Shown one piece after another: positions 43,001 through 52,000 of a stretch of DNA of 64,000 bases (positions are counted from its first letter, which is position 1; the number at the start of each line of letters is the position of its first letter). The stretch is from the NCBI RefSeq assembly GCF_902459465.1, contig NW_022985742.1, positions 1-64,000 of the forward strand, written 5' to 3'. A program made the position numbers and the translations under genes. The DNA comes from Asterias rubens. Its lineage: Eukaryota; Echinodermata; Asteroidea; Forcipulatida; Asteriidae. The notes below the pieces were generated by a model, which ran no database searches, had not been told where the DNA came from, and saw only the letters and a list, made by a program, of their open reading frames with translations.

Positions 43001-46000
43001 AATTCCAACAGCCATACATGCATATCAAACAAACAAACTTCCCAACACTCGGAACAACTAACAAACAAGCATTCATCCAGTGCAACGAAGCTGACAAAAA
43101 ACTTGGTTCTACATATTGTTATTTCCAAGTATCCCACTTGATGGATGTTTTGTTCAATATTGCCTGTACGGTACAGTGAGTGCACACTTCAAAAAACAAA
43201 ATGTAATGCTCTCTTGAATTGAATTTTGAGTTTGGCGCTTTGGCGCCTCAAGAAGGCGTTTGCTATTGATTATAGTTACACAAAATTAAATAATGGTTGG
43301 AAAGTTCTTGAAACCTTTAAGGGGCAATATTTACTCTTTGTAAAACAATACTTACCCGGTTGGCAGTAAAGCACCATATCTTCGCTATGCCTGCATGGTT
43401 TATGGTTATGCTTGTGTGAGCAGTACTCCAATTTGGCCTCACTCCCACCGCAACTCAAGTCAGTCATGTGTATCGGCCCACTCCCGGCACCAAAAACAGG
43501 ACGACTGTGGTAATTGTAATAGCCGGGATAGCCGGGATAGTTGAGTTGCCTGCATGCAACTTTGGCATCGTAACTGTCCCAGCCGTCGTTGCACACGGTG
43601 CCCCACTCTCCGTTGTAAAACACCTCCAGTCTACCTTGGTATGGTAAACCATTACCTACTAGGCGAATCTCTAATAAAAACATAAAACCATAGTTACTCA
43701 AACACTGTTTCATAATCATCTCAATTAAATTACATCATGCTGCACTTCAGTCTTTGCTGGTGTGGCAGGAGATTCTGCCCCGCCCCCGGAAACTCATGAA
43801 TATTTGCACAGGTGTGGTCAGGTGTGTCAAACAATACACGACTTGGGTTCGAGACAGCGGACCAGCCTGTGATGTAAAAACATTCAGTGGGTAAACAACC
43901 TTGCCCTTGCCATTCCCACTTTACAGTCACCTGGAAATATAATTTTTTGTTTCTTCAAACATTAGAGTATAATATTAATGAACATTCAAATAATGTGTTG
44001 AGTAATTGTTTGTAACGATTTATATGTAAACAAAATAGATAAAGTTGTTTGTGGGGTGACTCCGCCTACCCCTTTTGTGACGTCAATCGAGGCAGACTTT
44101 GCCTCGATCAAGCATTGAACACACGTACGTGCAAGTACACGCAAGTCCTAGTCGTGAGTTTGTACGTTTCAAAAAAAAAGTTTATTTCTTGCATTTTTCC
44201 GGCAATGTCGACCACGTGTATCTGGTATGAGTTATTGCTGCTGGAGGCAGCAAAACAACTAACAATTTAGTCAGTTTGCAAAGTGGTCCGGTCCGACGTC
44301 TTTTCCAGCGCTGTGCAGCAAACACTTCGAGCCGTCGTGCTTTAAATATCGCGCCTCGATTGACGTCACGAACATGTTAAATTTTTTTAATAAAATGAAA
44401 ACTAAATTGTATAGAACCTTTGTTAACTGTTCATATACTACTCATCAAAACACATATTTAAGTAACAAAGGCTTTATTTTTACAAAATACCACTTTCAGG
44501 TGTCTATAAACTATTTTTCTCAAGCATATTTTCTTAGAAGTTTCATTTAAATCAACACGAAACCTGAGTGAACACAAACCTGATGAAGTGCAGTTAACCC
44601 AGGCAGCTTGTCCACATCGGTTAGGACAATCTCTTACGTCTCTCTCGTTCCCCACACACTGAACATCATGCATATGAATAGGACCAGTTCCCTCGTCAAA
44701 GCTTGCACCATGCGTTACAGAAGCTGCTTTGGTGTAGTTCAGTTGCTTGCAAACTACATGAGCATCATTCAGGTCCCAAGAACTGCCACACACAGTGGTC
44801 CACCGACCACCATAAAGGACTTCCACCCTGCCCTCGGAATCGTATCGCCCGCCAACGAGTCGCACTTCAACATCGTCTTGAATAAAAACAGGATTTTGGG
44901 TAAACAAAAACAACGTTAAATAACGGTTAAATCTCTTTTTTATTTTGACAATCCAAGAGGCCACTTTACTAATGAGCTTCAAAACAATGTTCTCAGTTTC
45001 GAAATGTTACTTGCCAATAAATATCAAAAGTGTCCTACTGACACGGACATGGGGTGTTTGAGAGGGGATAACCAACACGACCCAAAATGAAGCACAATCG
45101 TTAACCTAATTAATGTAGCCCAAACCATTTGTAATGTAGCCTGGTTTAGGTCCATAGGTAATAGGTTCAAATTTGGGGGTACCATAGGTCTGTGTGAGCT
45201 ACCTTTTGTATACAGAACGTAGGTATTTATATTTAAACCAGGGAACTTTACAAATAGGGGCCATGGTTCGGGAAAGTTCCACAGTTTGAAAAAGTTGAAC
45301 AAAACAATGGGAGCCGTTGCAAAAAAGTTATAAGTATAAACAAAAAAGGGCCAATAGGAGGTCCACAGTTGCAGACGTTTACAAGCTTGTAAGGTTTGTA
45401 CAATGTGACTATAGTGTGAACCTATTATAAAGGTAAACATGGAAAGCTTTTTCCAGAATAACCACTCAGTGAAGCGGTTTATTTTTTAACTGGATGTTAT
45501 GCCATCATAACAAAAGACAAGTCAACAAAAAGTTAATAACAACTTGCCAAATCCGCAGGTTTGTGAAAGCTGTACTTGTGATTTAGAATTTGTAATCTCA
45601 TAATTCCTGATACCTGATTGTGATTGGGAACTGCAAGTTCATGTGCCCCTAATTAGTTCCACTGCGAAAAGAAACTGCTTGAATGTTTGATACCATCATG
45701 AAACTTAAATCTTACCTTTAGTGCCTATATTAAGTTCGACGGTAGTTGTGTTTATAATGTGACCTTTGAAGTAAGGACAGACCGAGTGTTCATCCGTCAC
45801 GTTGCAAATTCGAATTTTATCACAGTTCAGGGATGAAGGAGCGCACTCATCGATATCTTCGTAGGACAAAGATTATTGTTAAAACTAAAATTCATAATAA
45901 TTGCTCTCTATAAGTTGCGTGTTATCTTCAACACCGTGCCATCGCAGTGTATCTCAACATGTGCATAAAATAACAAACCTGTGAAAATTTGAGCTCAATC

Positions 46001-49000
46001 GGTTATCGAAGTTGCGAGGTAATAATGAAAGAAAAACAACCCTTGTCACACGAAGTTGTGTGCGTTTAGATGGTTGATTTCGAGACCTCAAGTTCTAAAC
46101 CTGAGGTCTCGAATTCAAATTCGTGGAAAATTACTTCTTTCTCGCAAACAATGGCGCTTCAGAGGGAGCCGTTTCTCACAATGTTTTATACTATCAACCT
46201 CTCCCCATTACTCGTTACCAAGAAAGGTTTTATGCCAATAATTCTTTTGAGTAATTACCAAAAGTAACGAACACTAATATAAAACATAAAAATTACTTGA
46301 TAATGAGGAATGGGTAGCTGTTAACAGTATAAAACAGTGTGGGAAACGGCTGCTTCTGAAGTATCGTAGTTTTTGAGAAAGATGTAATTTCTCACTGAAA
46401 TATTTGAATTGAATTCGAGACCTCAGCTGAGGTTTCGAATTCGAACATCTTTATAAGCACACAACTTCATGTGACAAAGGCGTTTTTCTTTCCACTATTC
46501 TCCCGCAACTTCGACGACCAATTGAGTTCAAACTTCCACAGGTTTGTAATTTTAAGCATAATTATGCTGATGAAAACACTGGTCTTTGACAATTACCAAA
46601 GGAGTCCAGTGTCTTTAAAGTGACCTGGAAATGTTTTTTTTTTTTGTCTTCAAACAGTAGAGTATATATCATTAAAATTAACGATTTATATTATGTTTAA
46701 AAAAAAAGTTGTGTGGGGGTGACTCCGCCTACCCCTTTTGTGACGTCAATCGAGGCAGACTTTGCCTCGATCGAACATCGAACACACGTACGTGCAAGTA
46801 CATTCAAGTCCTAGTCGTGAGTTTATGATTCGAAAAAGTTGTTTTCTTGCGTTTTACCGGCAATGTCGACCAGCTGTATTGCTGCTAGATGCAGCAACAC
46901 AACTAAAGATGGGGTCAGTTTGCAAAGTGGTCCGGTCCGACGTCTTTTTCAGCGCTGTTCAGCAAACGCTTCGAGCCGTCGATGCTTCGAGAATCCGGAA
47001 TACACTTCACATTTTTTAAAACATGACGCCATCCCAACATTTTTGTCCAGCTAGTGGGGAAGCCGACGAAGGTACCGGAAAGACGAACTTAAAGGGGCAT
47101 GTGCCTAACGTGAACAAAAAATCACCCAGGTATTGTTTCAACTTTGAGGGCATGTTTTTAGCTTGCGCCAAGCGTCACTATCTTGTGTTGGCACTGCATG
47201 CGATTCATCGCGCCTCGATTAACATCACGAACAGCGCCCTCTCGGGTCGGGCTTATTTTTCAAATTTGTAAATAACATGGAACTAATTTTCTAAAACCTT
47301 AGTTAAAGCCATTGGACCCTTTCGGTTCAGAAAAAAAAAAGTTCAAAGATTTACAAATAACTTAACAGCAGGCAATGGTGAAAGACTTCTCTTGAAATAT
47401 TATTCCATGAAATGCTTTACTTTTTGAGAAAACAACAAAACAATATAAATTCTCGTTAACGAGAATTACGGATTTATTTGAAACACATGTCATGACACGG
47501 CGAAACGCGCGGAAACAAGAGTGGGTTTTTCCGTTGTTTACTCCCGACTCCGATGACCGATTGAGCCTAAATTTTCACAGGTTTGTTATTTGATATAGAA
47601 GTTGTGGTACACAAAGTGTGGGCCTTGGACAACACTGTTTACCGAAAGGGTCCAATGGCTTTAACTGTTCATTCATATTCCACTCAGCAAAACACATATT
47701 TTAGCGACAAAAGCTTTAATTTGACAACATACCACTTCCAGGTGACTTTATAAGCAGCTCATATGAAATTGGGCCCAGTGCGTTTAATTAGGTCCGTTGA
47801 CCAAGTCCATTCGGCCACGCCACCATGTTAAGCCATGATACAAATACTAAGCTCTTTTCTCAAATTCTTCTGATTTAAGTGAAACAAAAGATCGTACCGA
47901 AGCAGGTTTTGTTGTCCATCCCAAGCTCGTAGCCTTCAAAGCAGTCACATGTGAAGGCACCATTACCATTATAGCAAATCTGACTACAGTCATGTTCCCC
48001 TAAGGAACACTCGTCTATATCTGCAGGTATTGAAGAGAAAAGGCGGGAATAAATAAAAACAAATTAACAAAATGAAAGTACACGTGGTAATACAAACAAT
48101 ATAATGGAGTAAATCATCCAGTTCTACAAAATGGCGGACTGTGTTAATATAGTTCACGACGTAAAATGAATACCACACAATTTAGAGTGATATTCATGTG
48201 GATGCTTTTATTATCCTAAACATACCATTGTTTCATCGCAAAATAACAATGAGGTTAGGCTCTCCTGGACACATTGTTTTAAGTCTTTGGAATTCTATTC
48301 GATGACGTGTAAATGACACAAAATCCAATGTGTGGTTATAAGGAGTTTTAATTTTATTTCAAATGTTAAATTTGTAATGAATGAAATTATTATTAAAAAT
48401 AAAATTACCATACCATAGCAGTTGTTGCTGTCGTTGCGGTAACCCATCTCACAGGCACATTCAGAACTACCATTGGTAATGATGCAAAACTGGTCACATT
48501 CCATGTCAATGGAACACTCGCCCACACCTTAAAAAAAAAATGTTTATTTTATTTAGGTCATAATAAGTCTGTATAGTGTGCCACACAGTCAAACTCCATC
48601 TTCCCAATAAAAAGAGTTCTCTTTCCTAATTCATATTATTTTGTCATTTTTGCCAATGTTTAAAGTTCGCTTTTGTATCATTTGAACATCCTTTGTCCTC
48701 ACCACTTTACTCCTATTAGTCCATAGCCACCAATTCTTTCTGAAATAGAAACTTTGATTGGCTATAATTTTCCCACTTCTTTTCTGGATCCTTCCCTTAA
48801 TCCTTTTCCCTTCTTTTTTAAATAAATGGATTTGTATTTGTTTGTAATTGTTTTATGCCTCTGAAAAAGGTCCGGTTTGGATCGAAAGCTAAGGCCATCT
48901 ACCCTACTCATTACTTTTATGAAATGTATACATATTATCATCTTGACTATAATTATTACAGCATTTTTCTTGTTTTCTTCTTTTTGAATTACTGTGATTT

Positions 49001-52000
49001 CTGCAACATTGAATAAACGTACTGTGATTGATATTACGCAGTTTGTGTAGTGAATATAAATATATCTGTACCGTTACACGTTGCACCGTCTCCGTTGATG
49101 GTGTAACCGCCATGACAGTTGCATTCGAAGCTTCCATGAATGTTGGTACAATTCTGCTGGCAGTTATGGGTGCGACTCACCAGGCATTCATTCGTATCTA
49201 AGTTAGCGTGAAAACAAGTGCAAAGGTTGGGTATTTTGTATTTTTTATATTTACTTCATTTCTAATTCACATTAATTAGGAAACATACTTTTTAAAATAC
49301 AGCAATGAGCAATTTAAATACAAAGGAAGGAAAAAGAAACAGCTGGATAAAAGTGTAAGCCAATGTTGTGGCTTTAAATGTGCACTATACCCTACAACAG
49401 ACGGGAGCAATTAGTTACAAAATTACACAACAAAACAATTATTGTGATGATGACATCAGAACAAAAATTACACAATGATGAATACAGACTTTTTCAGGTA
49501 GGCCTATGCCCGGTGAATACTTCCTACGAATGCAAATATTATGATACGCGTTTTGACGTCACATATTTGCAAATTCGCTCAAATAATTTGCATCAGTTAA
49601 GCTGTGATCTACTCGTGCAAAACATTGATTTGCTGAGAAAAAGCCATGTGACGTCAACATTTTATGTGGACCTTTCCCGAACCGTGGACTCTGTTGTCCT
49701 CTGTTGTGTGTTTATCTTCTTACCTTTGCACGTGTGTCGATCAGTGTCTAGAGTGTATCCCGATTCACATTCGCATCTATAGCTACCAATGGAATTGATG
49801 CACATGTGGTCACACTTGAGAACAGAGTTGAAGACACCTATACTGATCTGCATATCACATTCGTCGATGTCTTTAAAAAGTGAAATATAATCAAAGAGAA
49901 AATAACAGAGCAATTACGAGATTCAACAGAGACGCAAATAATGACGTGACCCGGGTTCAATACTACTACGAGGAAATGTTCATACACGTTTTTTTTTTAT
50001 AATGACGTCAACAGCTACGTCAGATGGAATAATAGTTTAAATTTAACTTTAAGTGTTCAGAGCACCAGACTCGATGACTTGTGTTTCTGATCAGAGTTTG
50101 GGTTCGAGTCCTGGTCGTGGCATTTGTGTCCTTGAATACTTTGTCCTTCGGATGCCACATGTTAGCCATGTCTCGTTTAGGCCGAGATTGGTAGTGCGCT
50201 TAAAAGAACCCAGAACACTTATCATGGAAGAGTAGGGGGTAATGGTGCTTCTGGCTTACATAGCAATCACCCTTGTTTACTTGTTTCTTCACCCTTCCAA
50301 GATTGCCAGAAAAAACTATAGTGATGGTCAAGTCAGATTTTGCGTAGATTGCGTAATAAAAATAACTCTCCCATTTTCATATTGAACTCAACCAACTCAT
50401 TAACAGAGTGTAAATGCTGGACCTTGTTGTTGTAGTTGTTGATGTGGCTGTTCGTGTTGTTGTTTTTTTAATAAAATAAAAGAGTTATCATAATTATACC
50501 TGTGCTGCAGTTTGTACCAGTGTATCCAGGCTGACATTGGCAGGTGTCTGGTGCGATGCAATCTCCGTTGATACACGGTGGATCGCAAATGGCTAGAACC
50601 ATATAATTATAAACGGAAATAAAAAGTAAAACAAAACGTTTTTCGTTGTCAGCTAAACATCAACAGCTGTAAAATCGTCCAAAGAGAAAATTGGTATTCC
50701 ATTTAAACAAAGTAAATCAGTTTTCTTGCCAAAAATTATAAAAAGGTGCGTTGAAAATTGTTAAATAAAATGGCAGGATGCCAGTGACATACATGTGACA
50801 TGATCGTGTGGTTGGTAACCTTATTTTGATAAGCATAATTTTGTTGTGTTTAGCTACACGTACTTTTCTTTTAGGTACTTTTTGATGGACACAAAAAAAG
50901 AATGTCCACAGATTTCTTTTAAACTATACACGGTTTGAAGATAATGGTGGGAGAAAGCTTGAGTAAAACAATGTCACAAAATAGTTTTACAATGTGTGCA
51001 ATATCAAACAAACATATTTACCATTACTGGTATTAAATCTCCCTATATAGTACTTACCCATTGCACATTGACCAATGCGATCTCTGCGCCATCCATCGCA
51101 ACATTCAGTACGTTCCTCAGGGGTCCATTCTGAGAAATATTGTGGAACCGACGCTAGTCTGTGATAACATTTTGGAAAAATTGGGGGCGGGGGGGGGGGC
51201 GGAGTTGGGAAAAAACAAAAAAGGCGAGAGGAAAGATGCCTCTTCATTTAAGGCCCCAAAAATGTTTTATTTCAGATGAAGGTAAGGGTCCAAGAAATGT
51301 CTTTGAAAAGGCCTTAAATTGCACCAGAGAGCATCTACGACATAACAAATTCCCGGGCCATAGAGCGGGCCCCGGACCCCAATGACGTCATGCTTCGCGC
51401 TCGCAATTTCAGATTTGGTAATGCCCCCACCCTTTAATTTTAGCTGGCTAGAACCCTGCTTGCAACATACGGATATCGGTCGGATCTAGGTTAGCCGCAC
51501 ACTTATATTCATGGAATAACATATTTGGGTAGGCATCTCATCGCCCAGAATGTTATTTAACGTCAGCGGTAGGTTTATTATTAATACTCTTATAACTAAA
51601 ACGCTTGCCTAAGATGTACAACGTAATTTCAGTTTATTGTCAACAAGAGGGAGAAGCATATCTCACTAATAGACTCCTGAGATGTGTGTGATTGGAACTT
51701 TCTAGGAGTCCCCTGTTACTGTACATAAATTTGTCAGTAAAATTAGACGACTGACATTGATCAAAAAGTGTTTTTTGAACTCTTTATTTAGGCACATGGA
51801 GGCTTGATTTTTCGACACAAACACTCCAACAGCTCAGAGCTCAAGGGGGCTAAGTCCCCTGGTCCCCACCGGTGCTTCACCCCTGGACCCCACCAGGGGC
51901 CGTATGGCCGGCCCCTGGATTTTTTTTAAGCAAAAGCAAAGTATGACTACAAAGTTGTGCCCCCCGGTTAAAAAAAATCCTGGATCCGCCTGATATTGGT

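Noticed and set aside
44049-44270. Small ORF recurring in family B elements (also near 28408, 46762, 58207)
   Set aside because: The frame is not kept between copies; it is a by-product of the repeat.
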